64,000 nucleotides of DNA from CAWJFJ01 sp963800065 (GCA_963800065.1 CAWCZO010000009.1:62001-126000), one strand, 5' to 3'. Numbered from the stretch's first letter, positions 42,699 through 52,143 are shown. Numbers and translations: made by a program. The notes: generated by a model from the letters alone, not told the origin.

Positions 42699-42726
42699 GG
42701 CCCGTCAATGTGGCATAAGTGGACCA
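42691..42726. promoter_or_regulatory. Candidate MocR operator in a 27-bp divergent gap
   Basis: TGGTCCA at 42691-42697 and TGGACCA at 42720-42726 form an inverted pair across the divergent starts. The plus-strand copy lies in AAGTGGACCA, close to the AAAGTGGWCTA-type boxes known for PdxR/MocR regulators. The two start codons touch these boxes, so both mRNAs would be leaderless or nearly so. CATAAG 7 bp before the MocR ATG resembles a -10 box. Confidence 0.5.
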
Positions 42727-44167
42727 TGGAGAACAGATCCACTTCGGCCAAAGTGGCACGGTCGGTCGAACGGCGCCGCCTGGTGGGCACGCTCGGGGAC
42801 TGGGCCGTCGGACCGGGTCCGCTGTTCCGTCAGCTGTCGCGGGCGGTGGCCAGTGCCATCGAGGGCGGGGCCCTGGCCGAGGGTGTCCGGCTGCCTTCGG
42901 AACGGGCCCTGTCGTCCGCCCTGTTCGTGAGCCGGGGTACCACCGTGGCCGCCTACGACCTGTTGGTGGCCGACGGTCTGGTCGAGAGGCGACCGGGGAG
43001 CGGGACGTACGTGGCGGGGTCGGGGTCACTGGGTCTTCCCGACGGGCGGGAGGGATCGGCCCTGGTGCACCGTCTGGTGGAGCGCAGCAGCGGCCACTCG
43101 ACGATCATCGATCTGTCGATCTCGGTCCTCCACGATGCCGGCGGGTTGCCGGCCGTGACCCTGTCCTGCGGCGACCTGCGGGCCATGACGCCCGAGACCG
43201 GGTACAGCCCCTGGGGTTCGTCGGTCCTGCGGACCCTGATCGCCGACCATGTGACGGGCTGGGGACTTCCCACCACGCCCGGCCAGGTCGTGGTCACGGC
43301 CGGCGCCCAGCAGGGAATCAGCGCCGCCGCCGCCTGCTGGCTGCGGCCCGGCGACAGCGTGGTCGTCGAGGACCCCTGCTACCCGGGGGCCATCGCCGCC
43401 TTCGGACAGGCCGGTGCCCGTCTCGTCGGCGTTCCCGTGGATGACGACGGTGTGCGCAGTGACGAGCTCGAGGACGCCCTGGCCGCCCGGCCCGCCCTCG
43501 TCTTCCTGCAACCCACCGTGCAGAGCCCCACCGGTTCCGTCCTCACGGCGAACCGGCGTCGACGCGTGGCCGAGCTCGTCCGCCGCTACCGCGTCCCGCT
43601 GGTGGAGGACCTGGCCCTGGCCGACCTGAGCTGGGCACCGGCTCCGCCACCCGTCGCCGCTCTCTGCCCCGAGGCGTCGGTGGCCGTCGTCGGCTCGTTG
43701 AGCAAGGTCCTGTGGGGTGGGCTCCGACTCGGATTCGTGCGGGCCCCCGAGCCCCTGGCCCTGCGCTTCGCCCGGGTCAAGGCCACCAACGACCTGGGGA
43801 CGTCGGCCGTCAGCCAGCTGCTGGCCGAGCGCCTGTTGGCGGACGGGCCCGAGGCCTGGCGGATCCGCTCGGTCGAGCTCCGCCGCCGCTACGAGGTGCT
43901 CGCCACCGCCCTGGCCGACCGGTTGAGCGGGTGGCGCTTCGCCGAGCCGGCCGGCGGCTTGTCCCTCTGGGTGAGCCTGGGTGACGTCGACGCCGAGCGT
44001 TTCGCCCAGACGGCCCTGCGCCACGGCGTGGCCGTGGCCACGCCCACGGCGCTGTCGGTATCCGACCGCCACGGCGATCGGATCCGGTTGTCGTTCGCCC
44101 CCCTCCGGCCGTGCTTCGCCAGGGCGTCGAGCGTCTGCGCGCCGCCTGGGACGCCGTCAGGGGGTAG
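42726..44167 (+). CDS. MocR-family (GntR-aminotransferase) regulator with apparent frameshift
   Basis: An N-terminal GntR winged helix (LFRQLSRAVASAIEGGALAE, GVRLPSERALSSALFVSRGT, GLVERRPGSGTYV) is fused to a fold-I aminotransferase domain. That domain contains LIADHVTGWGLPTTPGQVVV, VVEDPCYPGAIAAFG, QPTVQSPTGSVLT and PLP Lys in VVGSLSKVLWGG. At 44098-44103 a run of six C shifts the frame into antisense of the P450 gene. Seven C would give the normal MocR ending SFAPPPAVLRQGVERLRAAW, then DAVRG, with TAG at 44165-44167. I report the restored gene. It is either a sequencing or assembly error, or a real slippage tract. Confidence 0.85.
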
Positions 44168-45380
44168 GACGGAAGCGCAACGGCAGGCGGGCCGGTCCCC
44201 AGATGCCGAATGTGGGCGGCTTCCACTGCACGGGCCCGTCGCGGCAGAGATCGGGCATGCGGCGGGCCAGGAGGGGGAGCGCCTCCTGCAGTTCGGCCCG
44301 GGCCAGGGCCGCCCCCATACAGAAGTGGATGCCCGAGCCGAAGGTCATCTGGAGGGCATCGCGCTCGCAGGTGATGTCGAAGGTGTCGGGTGAGGCGAAG
44401 ACGTCGGGGTCCATGTTGGCCCCGACCAGGGCGATGGAGACGAGGGTGCCGGCGGGGAACAGGACGTCGCGGTACTCGATGTCCTGCGACGCCACGCGGA
44501 TCGTCCCCCGCACCGCGCCCAGGTAACGCATGGTCTCCTCGACGGCGCGGGGGGCGAGTTCGGGCCGGTTACCCAGCAGCGCCCACTGGTCGGGGTGCTC
44601 GGAGAGCAGGGCCACGCTGCAGGCCAATTGATTCCGGGTGGTGTCGGTCCCGGCCATCAGGACGGCCTCGGTCAGCATCACCAGCTCGTCGCTGGACAGG
44701 CGGTCCCCTGCCTCCTCGATGGTGATGAGGGTGCTGAGGAGGTCGTCGGTGGGGTGCTTGCGGCGTTCGTCGATCATGGCGTTGACGTACGCCTCGAGCT
44801 CCCCCGAGGCGCGCTCGATGGCGGGCAGATCGGCGGCGAGGTCCTGGTTGAAGATCCGGAAGATGTCCGTGGCCCAGGCTGAGAAGAGCTTCCAGTCCTC
44901 CTTCGGCGCGCCCAGGAGTTCGCAGATGATGGGGATGGGGTAGGGCTCGCAGATGTCGGAGACGAACTCGCAGCGACCCTGTGTCACGACGGCGTCGACG
45001 AGCTCCGAGACGACCTGACGCATGAAGGGGCGGAGCCGGTCGGTGGACGCCGGTGTGAACGCCGGCGCCACCAGACGACGAAGACGGGCGTGCTCTTCAC
45101 CTTCCATGGCCAGGATCGACCGCCGGCGGTTCTGCATATAGGTGTCGGGCTCGAGTCCGGCCATCTGGGGAAGCAGCGACAGGGCGGAATGGAAACGCCG
45201 GTCGCGCAGGACGGCCACGGCGTCGCGGTAGTCGGAGAGCAGGAATCCGACGGGGGTCCGGGCCAGCCAGTGCCGGGCCCGGGCCCGGCGGATGAGGTCC
45301 AGGACCTCGGACCGCTCCACGCCGGCCAACTCGAGCTCGGGCAACTCGAGATCGTGTACAGATGTGGCTGGCATAGGCAT
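44157..45380 (-). CDS. Cytochrome P450
   Basis: This 407-aa bacterial class I P450 has the I-helix oxygen-activation motif MAGTDTTRNQLA, the K-helix ExxR in RAVEETMRYLG, and the heme loop MTFGSGIHFCMGAALARAEL with the Cys ligand. It needs ferredoxin and reductase partners, not present nearby. Substrate is unknown; P450s of this type hydroxylate terpenes, steroids or fatty acids. Its 3' end overlaps the restored end of the convergent MocR gene by 11 bp. ATG at 45380. Confidence 0.95.
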   Translation of the reverse strand: MPMPATSVHDLELPELELAGVERSEVLDLIRRARARHWLARTPVGFLLSDYRDAVAVLRDRRFHSALSLLPQMAGLEPDTYMQNRRRSILAMEGEEHARLRRLVAPAFTPASTDRLRPFMRQVVSELVDAVVTQGRCEFVSDICEPYPIPIICELLGAPKEDWKLFSAWATDIFRIFNQDLAADLPAIERASGELEAYVNAMIDERRKHPTDDLLSTLITIEEAGDRLSSDELVMLTEAVLMAGTDTTRNQLACSVALLSEHPDQWALLGNRPELAPRAVEETMRYLGAVRGTIRVASQDIEYRDVLFPAGTLVSIALVGANMDPDVFASPDTFDITCERDALQMTFGSGIHFCMGAALARAELQEALPLLARRMPDLCRDGPVQWKPPTFGIWGPARLPLRFRPTP

Positions 45381-45452
45381 CTCCCCGACCGGGTGGCGTT
45401 CCTGGTGGAACGCTACCGCGCCGGCGCGGCGCCGACGTCGGCGCTGGGCGGA

Positions 45453-47321
45453 TCAGTGCGTGCCGATGGTGGCGTGGAGGTCGGTGACGGTCATGGTGAA
45501 GGTACCGTTCGAGGCCCGGAACCACGGAGCGGTGCTTCCCACCAGCTCGAGTTCCAAGGTGTCACCGGCCGGGACCGTGTACTCGTTCGGATTCAGGTCG
45601 AAGGTGACGGTCGTATCGCCGGTCGAGCCCGGTCCGGCGTTCGCCGACTGGTTCACGTCGGGGCGGACGACGCCGGCCTCGACGTTCTGGCGGGTGGCAC
45701 CGGTCGGACTCACGTCCCAGAGCCGGCCGACCAGCTCGGGGAAGTCCCCGACGACGTGGAGGTGGGCCGTCACCTGGAGGGACCCGATGACGGTGGTGGC
45801 CTGCGTGACGCGTTGCTCGGCGACGGCCGTCCCCGGTTCGAGCCCGGCGGGGAGGGGGTGGCAGAGCTTGGCGGCGTAGGCGGGATTGAGCGCCGCCGAC
45901 ACCGCTTCACTCCCACCGCCGGACGTGACCACCTGGGTGGCGGCCGAGGACAGTCGGAGCGACCCCGTGGTGAGAGCGGCCCACGACGATGCCGTGAGGA
46001 CGGGGGCCGAGGCTGCTGTGGCCGGGCAGGTCTGGCCCACGGCCAGGACGGTGGTCGCCGGGACGCCGTGATCCAGCATCACCGTGTCGAGGAACGACAG
46101 CGCCGCCGCCGTCTGGCGACGGACGTCGGCAGGCTTGGCCTGGGCCCAGCCGTGACCGTTGTCGTCGAAGATCAGGAGCAGGGGATGGTGGACCTTTTCG
46201 GTGTCGAGGCCCTCGGAGAAGTGGAGGGCCTCGGAGACGGGGAACAAGGTGTCGGTCCAGCCGCTCTGGATGGCCACCGGTGGGACCCCTCCGGCGGGCA
46301 GGGGGATCCCGATGGCGGAGTGGTACGTCTGGAGTTGGCGCAGAGCCGAGGAGTCGGTGGCCGAGAAGGGTTCGCCGGCGCTGATGGCCTTGTACCACGA
46401 GGTGATATCGGCGCTCGGATCGGCCCCCGGGGGGGCGAGGAAGGACCCGGTGGTGACGCCGTAGAGAAGGGTGTTCCAGCTCTGCTTCTCGACCCCGATG
46501 GGCGTGAGATCGGCCGACGGCGGACTGTCCTGCGACGGGAGGAGGGCCCCGTTGGGGTTGAGCGCCGTCACCAGATCGTCCCACGGCCAGACGGCGTAGG
46601 CGGCGGCGATCGACATGGGAACGTGGTGGACGGGGCTCGTCCAGGGGGCGAGGCGGCCGTCGGTCAGCCGCACACGGTTCTTGAGCATGGCCAGCTCGAG
46701 CGTCTGCCCGGCGCCGTAGGAGACGCCGGTGACGGCGATCTGCGGCCGGACCAGACCTTCGTCCACCAGTTCGCCCGCCAGGTACTGGGTGTCCCTGATC
46801 TCGTATCTCTGGTCGGCCAGGTGGATCCACCCCTTGGCGCAGGTCGGCGTGTCGGCCCGCGATGCGGCCGTCCCGCAGGAGTTGCCGAAGCCCCGGGCGG
46901 TGTACATGAGGACGGCGTACCCCTTGGTGGCCATGGTCACGTCGTCGATGGCGCCGTCGTCGGTCGAGTCCTCCCAGTCGGTCTTGCTTCCCCCGAGACC
47001 GTGGAGCATCACGATCAACGGGAACGGGCCCTTACCCGTCGGCGGCAGAGCCACGTCGGTGTCGAGGCGGACCCCGTCGAAACTGGGGATGCGGAGATCG
47101 CCGCCCGCCGTCAGGCCTCCGGGGCAGAAACGGATGCCGTCCTGTCGCCTGCAGGTGAGCTTCCCGAAGGGACGGGGGACCGCCGGCGGAGGAGGCTCGC
47201 CGACGACGGTGGTGGACGGGGAGGCCTGCGGCGACGCGCCGCCGCAGGCGGACAACGCGGCCACGGCCGACAAGGCCAGGACGAGGGCGGCGCGCCGACA
47301 GATATGGATCTCCCCCGTCAT
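45453..47321 (-). CDS. Exported CocE/S15-type alpha/beta hydrolase lipoprotein
   Basis: The 622-aa precursor has a lipoprotein signal (LVLALSAVAALSAC, lipobox LSAC). The hydrolase core carries FPLIVMLHGLGGSKTDWE, RGFGNSCGT, the nucleophile elbow in AVTGVSYGAGQTLELAMLKN, and DDNGHGWAQ with the likely His. A C-terminal beta-sandwich (VTFDLNPNEYTVPAGDTLEL) is typical of X-Pro dipeptidyl-peptidase/CocE proteins. It hydrolyses esters or peptides outside the membrane; the substrate is unknown. ATG at 47321. It lies upstream of P450 on the same strand with a 72-bp gap, so they may be co-transcribed. Confidence 0.88.
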   Translation of the reverse strand: MTGEIHICRRAALVLALSAVAALSACGGASPQASPSTTVVGEPPPPAVPRPFGKLTCRRQDGIRFCPGGLTAGGDLRIPSFDGVRLDTDVALPPTGKGPFPLIVMLHGLGGSKTDWEDSTDDGAIDDVTMATKGYAVLMYTARGFGNSCGTAASRADTPTCAKGWIHLADQRYEIRDTQYLAGELVDEGLVRPQIAVTGVSYGAGQTLELAMLKNRVRLTDGRLAPWTSPVHHVPMSIAAAYAVWPWDDLVTALNPNGALLPSQDSPPSADLTPIGVEKQSWNTLLYGVTTGSFLAPPGADPSADITSWYKAISAGEPFSATDSSALRQLQTYHSAIGIPLPAGGVPPVAIQSGWTDTLFPVSEALHFSEGLDTEKVHHPLLLIFDDNGHGWAQAKPADVRRQTAAALSFLDTVMLDHGVPATTVLAVGQTCPATAASAPVLTASSWAALTTGSLRLSSAATQVVTSGGGSEAVSAALNPAYAAKLCHPLPAGLEPGTAVAEQRVTQATTVIGSLQVTAHLHVVGDFPELVGRLWDVSPTGATRQNVEAGVVRPDVNQSANAGPGSTGDTTVTFDLNPNEYTVPAGDTLELELVGSTAPWFRASNGTFTMTVTDLHATIGTH

Positions 47322-47388
47322 GGTGATCGGTCAGCCTACAGGGACCCGTCTTCTCGACCGGGAGGTGTTCCGGCGTCGGACGCGCCGG

Positions 47389-48033
47389 TCAGTCCCCCCC
47401 GACGAGCGCCAGAACGGCGGTCCGGGGACTGCTCAGGACGGGCGAGGTGAGCCGGACGAGACGTTCGACCGGAGCCATCGACGCCTGGGCCAGGACGATG
47501 ACGTCGACGGTGGCGTCGAGCGACTCGAGATGGGCGGCGATGGTGGCGTAGTAGCGGTCGTGGTCGCCGGTTTCGAAGTGGGCCCAGGCCTCGAGGCAGG
47601 GAGCGTCGACGACGGTGACGCGCTGTCCGGCCTCATCGGCCGCCCGGGTCAACAGGTCACGGGTGGGACCGATGGTGCTCTCGAGGGCCGCCACCACGGC
47701 GATACGGCCACCGCCGGCCACGGCGATCCTGGCCATGGGCCTGTCGACGCGGAGCACGTCGACCCCTTCCGCCCGACCGATCTCCTCGGCCGGGCCGCCG
47801 ATGGTGGAGCAGGTGCATACCACGCGGACCGCCCCTGCTGCCGTCAGCGCTTCGAGCTGCATGCCGATCCGCCTCCGCAGGTCGTCGTCGACTCGGCCAC
47901 GCCGGCGGGCGTCGGTGAGGAGGGTCTCATCGACGACATGGACGGCCCCGTCGTCCGGGGAGATCTCGTCGAGGAGTGCGGTGAACACGCCGAGATGGGC
48001 GTCGGCGGTGTGGAGGAATCCGAAGGTGGTCAC
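47389..48033 (-). CDS. Asp/Glu racemase-superfamily protein missing the second Cys
   Basis: This 214-aa protein has the pseudo-symmetric racemase fold: TTFGFLHTADAHLGVFTALL, HVVDETLLTDARRRG, VRVVCTCSTIGGPAEEIGRA with the first catalytic Cys, IAVVAALESTIGPTRDLL, and VDVIVLAQASMAPVERLV. Racemases have a second Cys in the last motif (usually GCA/GCT); here it reads AQAS. It may act as a decarboxylase, isomerase or non-racemising enzyme. It is 21 bp upstream of nothing on its strand but shares direction with CorA, which precedes it. Confidence 0.75.
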   Translation of the reverse strand: MTTFGFLHTADAHLGVFTALLDEISPDDGAVHVVDETLLTDARRRGRVDDDLRRRIGMQLEALTAAGAVRVVCTCSTIGGPAEEIGRAEGVDVLRVDRPMARIAVAGGGRIAVVAALESTIGPTRDLLTRAADEAGQRVTVVDAPCLEAWAHFETGDHDRYYATIAAHLESLDATVDVIVLAQASMAPVERLVRLTSPVLSSPRTAVLALVGGD

Positions 48034-48054
48034 GGTCGCTTCCGGGAAGCGGGA

Positions 48055-49014
48055 CTACAGCCAGCTGCGTTTACGGAACATGGCCAGCAGACCGAGGGCC
48101 ACCACGACCTGCAGGGCGATGCCCAGGCCCACGAAGGTCCCCCAACCCTGGATGCCCCCGATCATCCATCCGAAGTTCTGGCCGAAGAAGCCGGTGATGA
48201 AGCTCAGGGGCAGGAAGATGGTGGCGATGATGGTGAGCTGTTTCATGACCTGGTTGAGCCGGTTGGAGACGGTGGACAGGTGCGTGTCCATGGCCCCGGT
48301 CAGGAGATCGCGGTAACTGTCGACCAGGTCGCTGATCCTGATGAGGTGGTCGTAGAGGTCGCGGAAGTAGCGCTCGGCGTCCGGTGTCATACCCGGAAGC
48401 CCCGACTCGGCACTGGCCAGGGTGGCGAACATGTCGCGCTGCGGGGTGATCACTTTGCGCAGGGAGACGAGGGAACGCTTCATGGTGAACAGAGTGCCCA
48501 GCTGCTCCTCGGTGGGCTTGGCCAGGATGTCGTCCTCGAGGGAGTCGATCTGATCGTCGAACCGGGAGAGGACGGGGAAGAAGCTGTCGATGAGGGCATC
48601 GATGATGCGGTAGAGCAACATGATGTTGCTGCCCCCGCCCTGTTGCCGGCGCAGTGCGGCGCGCGCCCGCAGGTCGTCGAATTGCGAACAGCCGCCGCGT
48701 TCGATGGTCACCAGGAACTTCTCGGAGTAGAAGCAGTGGACCTCGATGATGCCGCCCCCCTCGCCCCGGGCGCCGGCCACCACCAGATAGTAGAAGTCGT
48801 CGTAGTCCTCGACCTTCGGTCGTTGGCCGAAGTGCTCGGCGTCCTCCACGGCCAAGGGGTGGAAGTGGAAGGCGTTGGCCAGCAGGTCGCTACCCTCGGC
48901 GTCGAGATCGATCAGGTCGAGCCAGAAGTAGGCGCCCGAGGCGATGCTCTGTTTCACGCCGTCGCTGGTGGCGTCGCTCAGAATCCCGTCGACGCTCATG
49001 AGGTAGCCGTGCAT
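48055..49014 (-). CDS. corA: CorA-family divalent-cation channel with GQN motif
   Basis: This 319-aa protein has a large cytoplasmic funnel domain (FHFHPLAVEDAEHFGQRPKV; RIIDALIDSFFPVLSRFDDQ; VSLRKVITPQRDM) and two C-terminal helices (TIIATIFLPLSFITGFFGQN; LGIALQVVVALGLLAMF). The pore-loop signature is GQNFGWM instead of GMN, the residues that select hydrated Mg. The protein forms pentameric channels. ATG at 49014 gives the usual length; the longer frame to 49509 runs antisense to the next gene. It is divergent from the LLM gene. Confidence 0.92.
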   Translation of the reverse strand: MHGYLMSVDGILSDATSDGVKQSIASGAYFWLDLIDLDAEGSDLLANAFHFHPLAVEDAEHFGQRPKVEDYDDFYYLVVAGARGEGGGIIEVHCFYSEKFLVTIERGGCSQFDDLRARAALRRQQGGGSNIMLLYRIIDALIDSFFPVLSRFDDQIDSLEDDILAKPTEEQLGTLFTMKRSLVSLRKVITPQRDMFATLASAESGLPGMTPDAERYFRDLYDHLIRISDLVDSYRDLLTGAMDTHLSTVSNRLNQVMKQLTIIATIFLPLSFITGFFGQNFGWMIGGIQGWGTFVGLGIALQVVVALGLLAMFRKRSWL

Positions 49015-49122
49015 GGACAGATTCTTGTCGCTGCCGGCCGCCACTTCGGTGACCCCCGGCCACGGTGGCGGACGGCGGCTGTGGACGACGAGTCCGGTCA
49101 CTGTCGGACGTAGGATCGGTCC

Positions 49123-50034
49123 ATGCGATTCAGCGTGTGGCCCAGTCCCCAACGTCCGTGGCGCGACGTACGGGACATCGTTCTGCATTGCGACGGGTCG
49201 GGTTGGGACGGTGCCTACTTCGCCGATCACTTCATGCCCGATGATCCCGGCGGGGACCCTGTGGACGGACCGGTGCTCGAATGCTGGTCCGTCCTGTCGG
49301 CGCTGGCGGCCGAGACTCGGCACGTGCGACTCGGTTCGCTCGTCTCGGGGAATCTCTACCGCCATCCGGCCGTGGTGGCCAACGCCGCCGCCACCATCGA
49401 TCACATCAGTGGCGGCCGGTTCATCGTCGGGCTGGGGGCCGGATGGCAGCGAAACGAGCACATCGCCTACGGCATCGACCTCCTCGACGTGGGACCCCGG
49501 CTGGACCATCTGGAAGAGGCGTGCACCGTCATCGGCTCACTGCTGGCCGAGACCCGCACCACCTTCGCCGGCGCCTCCTATCGGTTGACGGACGCCCCCT
49601 GCGATCCCAAGCCGGTGCAGTCGCATCTTCCTCTCCTGGTGGGCGGGAACGGGGAGAAGCGGACGATGAGGATCGCCGCCCGGTACGCAGACGAATGGAA
49701 TGCCTGGGGGACGGCCGAGGACTTCCGCCGCCGCACCGACGTGCTGGCCCGGCATTGTGCCGCGGTGGGCCGCCAGCCGGATTCGATCGCCCGCTCCACG
49801 CAGGCCCTCGTCTACCTGAGCACCGACGAGACGTGGCTGGCGCGGCAACGTGGAGCGATGTCGGGACGGCCCTGCCTCCTGGGTACGCCGGCCGAGGTGG
49901 TCGAGCAGGTGGCCGCCTACGACGCCGTCGGGGTCGACGAGCTGATCGTCCCCGACTGGATGATGGGATCGGCCTCCCGGACCACCGACACCCTCGATCT
50001 CTTCCGGAACGAGGTGGCGGTCCACTTCCGGTGA
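49123..50034 (+). CDS. LLM-class flavin/F420-dependent oxidoreductase
   Basis: This 303-aa luciferase-like TIM barrel has FSVWPSPQRPWRDVRDIVLH, GWDGAYFADHFMPDD, VRLGSLVSGNLYRHPAVVAN, AATIDHISGGRFIVGLGAGW, QRNEHIAYGI and LPLLVGGNGEKRTMRIAARY. It differs from the LLM gene at 33.1 kb, so it is a separate paralogue. Cofactor F420 or FMN; substrate unknown. ATG at 49123. Its stop abuts the convergent MFS stop in TGATCA. Confidence 0.9.
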   Translation: MRFSVWPSPQRPWRDVRDIVLHCDGSGWDGAYFADHFMPDDPGGDPVDGPVLECWSVLSALAAETRHVRLGSLVSGNLYRHPAVVANAAATIDHISGGRFIVGLGAGWQRNEHIAYGIDLLDVGPRLDHLEEACTVIGSLLAETRTTFAGASYRLTDAPCDPKPVQSHLPLLVGGNGEKRTMRIAARYADEWNAWGTAEDFRRRTDVLARHCAAVGRQPDSIARSTQALVYLSTDETWLARQRGAMSGRPCLLGTPAEVVEQVAAYDAVGVDELIVPDWMMGSASRTTDTLDLFRNEVAVHFR

Positions 50035-51627
50035 TCAGACGGGCAGAGGCTCCGGGTCGGGGTCCGGCTCCGGCGACCGGAAGGCCTGGTTGCGCAGCGG
50101 AACCTCCTTCAGCAGCCACGTCAGGGCGAAAGCGAGGACCATGAAGGGGACGCCGAAGAGAAAGACGGTGTGGATGGCGTGGCTGAAGGCCTCGACGTAG
50201 CCGTGTCGTTGGGCCGGCGGCAGGGCGTTGATCTGGGCCGGGTTGATGGAGATACCGCTGGAGGACAGATGGCGGAGGACCGACGCCGGTAGGTACCTGG
50301 GCAGTTCGGCCAGGAGGCGACTGTTGAAGATGGCTCCGAAGAGGGCGATACCGATCACACCGCCGATCGACCGGAAGAAGGTGGCCGACGAGGTGGCCGT
50401 TCCCAGCTGACTGTACGGGACGGCGTTCTGGACGGCCACCACCAGGACCTGCATGACCGCTCCCAGGCCGAAGCCGACGACGAACATGTAGACCGACGAC
50501 ACCCCCAACGACGTCGTCGGGGTCAGGTGCGACAGCAGGAAGAGGCCGACGGCCGTCACGCCGGTTCCGAAGATGGGAAAGACCTTGTAGCGGCCCCAGC
50601 GCGAGATGAGCCGGCCGCTCAGGATGAAGGTGATGAGCATGCCGCCCACCATGGGCAGGAGCTGCAGGCCGGCGCTGGTCGGCGTGGCCCCGTGCACCGT
50701 CTGCAGGTAGAGGGGGATGAAGATGATGGCGCCGAACATGATGAAGCCGACGACGAAGCCCACCGAGCTCGAGACGTTGAAGACGGCGATCCGGAACAAC
50801 CCGAGGGGGATGAGCGGTTCGGCGGCCCGCATCTCGACCAGGCAGAAGCCGACGATGAGGATGACGGCCCCGATGATCATGGCGACGATGGGGAACGAGG
50901 ACCACCGGTACGTCGTCCCGCCCCACGTGGTGAGCAGGACGATGGTGGTGACCCCGGCTCCGAGGAGCGCCGTTCCCCAGTAGTCGATGGCGTGTTCGGT
51001 CCGCTTGACCGGGATGTGGAGGACACTGGCGATTACGAACAGGGCGATCACGCCCACGGGGATGTTGATGTAGAAGACCCACCTCCAGCTCAGGTCCTGG
51101 GTGAAGACCCCTCCGAGGAGGGGACCGATGACGCTGGTGGAGGCGAAGACGGCACCGAAGTAGCCCATGTAGCGGCCCCGCTGCCGGGGGCTGATGACGT
51201 CTCCCATGATGGCCTGGGAGCCCACGATGAGCCCACCGGCTCCCACCCCCTGGAGGGCGCGGAAGAGGATCAGTTCCAGCATCGAGTGCGACAGTCCCGA
51301 CAGCGCCGAACCGACCAGGAAGATCACGATGGAGAGTTGGAAGAGCTTCTTGCGCCCGAAGAGGTCGCCGAGCTTTCCCCACAGCGGCGTCGAGATGGTC
51401 GATGTGAGCAGGTAGGAGGTGACCACCCAGGTGAGGTGGTTGAGTCCGTGGAGATCGCCGGCGATGGTGGGGAGGGCGGTGGAGACGATCGTCTGGTCGA
51501 GAGTGGCCAGGAACATCCCCATCATGAGGGCCCCGAGGATGACCAGGATCCGCCGGTGTTCAGCGGGCGTGATCTCGTCCTCGGCTCCGTCGCCGGCCGG
51601 CGCCGACCTGTCGAGCTCAGTGACCAT
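50035..51627 (-). CDS. DHA2-type MFS multidrug exporter (EmrB/QacA family)
   Basis: This 530-aa protein has 14 membrane helices predicted by hydrophobic spacing. DHA2 motifs are LATLDQTIVSTALPTIAGDL (motif D1), WGKLGDLFGRKKLFQLSIVI (motif A), LFRALQGVGAGGLIVGSQAI (motif B) and GAVFASTSVIGPLLGGVFTQ (motif C). It exports drugs or metabolites using the proton gradient. The ATG at 51627 lies 11 bp inside the MarR gene, indicating translational coupling. MarR is therefore the likely regulator. Confidence 0.93.
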   Translation of the reverse strand: MVTELDRSAPAGDGAEDEITPAEHRRILVILGALMMGMFLATLDQTIVSTALPTIAGDLHGLNHLTWVVTSYLLTSTISTPLWGKLGDLFGRKKLFQLSIVIFLVGSALSGLSHSMLELILFRALQGVGAGGLIVGSQAIMGDVISPRQRGRYMGYFGAVFASTSVIGPLLGGVFTQDLSWRWVFYINIPVGVIALFVIASVLHIPVKRTEHAIDYWGTALLGAGVTTIVLLTTWGGTTYRWSSFPIVAMIIGAVILIVGFCLVEMRAAEPLIPLGLFRIAVFNVSSSVGFVVGFIMFGAIIFIPLYLQTVHGATPTSAGLQLLPMVGGMLITFILSGRLISRWGRYKVFPIFGTGVTAVGLFLLSHLTPTTSLGVSSVYMFVVGFGLGAVMQVLVVAVQNAVPYSQLGTATSSATFFRSIGGVIGIALFGAIFNSRLLAELPRYLPASVLRHLSSSGISINPAQINALPPAQRHGYVEAFSHAIHTVFLFGVPFMVLAFALTWLLKEVPLRNQAFRSPEPDPDPEPLPV

Positions 51628-52099
51628 GGCGCGCCTCGACGTCGTCTTCGATGGTGGAGGAGAAGAGTTGGAGCAGCCGGGCGAATTCCTTGCGGTCGGT
51701 CGTGGGCCAGTCCGACAGGAGGTTCTCCAGCCACTCCCGTCGGGCGTCGAGCAGTCGTTCGATGGACCGCTTTCCGTCCCGGGTGAGCAGCAGACGTGAG
51801 GCACGGCCGTCCACCGGGTCGGGCGAGCGGACGACGAGGCCCAGTTGCTCGAGCTGCTGGACCTTGCGGGTGACGGCGGGGGAGTCGATGCCGAGACGCT
51901 CGGCCAGGTCGCAGAGTCGGAGGCTCTCGCCCTCGACGAGGAGCTTGTACAGCACGGCGCCGCCGGCCCGGTCGATGTCCACGCCCGCCCGGGAGCGGAG
52001 TTTGGCGTGGACCCGGACCTGGTTCATGACCCTGGCCACCGAGAGCAGGGACCGGTCGATCTCCCCGGTGGTGGTGTCACCCGCCGTTCGCAGGGTCAT
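51617..52099 (-). CDS. MarR-family transcriptional regulator
   Basis: This 160-aa winged-helix protein has the HTH region LRLCDLAERLGIDSPAVTRK, VQQLEQLGLV and the wing VRSPDPVDGRASRLLLTRDG. Flanking helices mediate dimerisation. ATG at 52099 has GGAG upstream; the longer frame to 52141 is less likely. It sits in front of, and overlaps, the DHA2 exporter gene. An inverted repeat at 52144-52160, 45-60 bp upstream of its start, is a likely operator. It probably represses the operon until a ligand binds. Confidence 0.9.
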   Translation of the reverse strand: MTLRTAGDTTTGEIDRSLLSVARVMNQVRVHAKLRSRAGVDIDRAGGAVLYKLLVEGESLRLCDLAERLGIDSPAVTRKVQQLEQLGLVVRSPDPVDGRASRLLLTRDGKRSIERLLDARREWLENLLSDWPTTDRKEFARLLQLFSSTIEDDVEARHGH

Positions 52100-52143
52100 A
52101 GCATCCGCTCCGTCGTCGCCATGGGGGGAGTGTACCGGCACTT

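Noticed and set aside
41104..43029. 641-codon minus-strand frame
   Set aside because: Most of it is a shadow of the aminotransferase gene in another frame; only the end from the GTG at 41421 has natural composition and an RBS.
45090..47450. 786-codon plus-strand frame (and 794 codons at 46729-49113)
   Set aside because: Shadows of the hydrolase, racemase-like and CorA genes; no domains or RBS.
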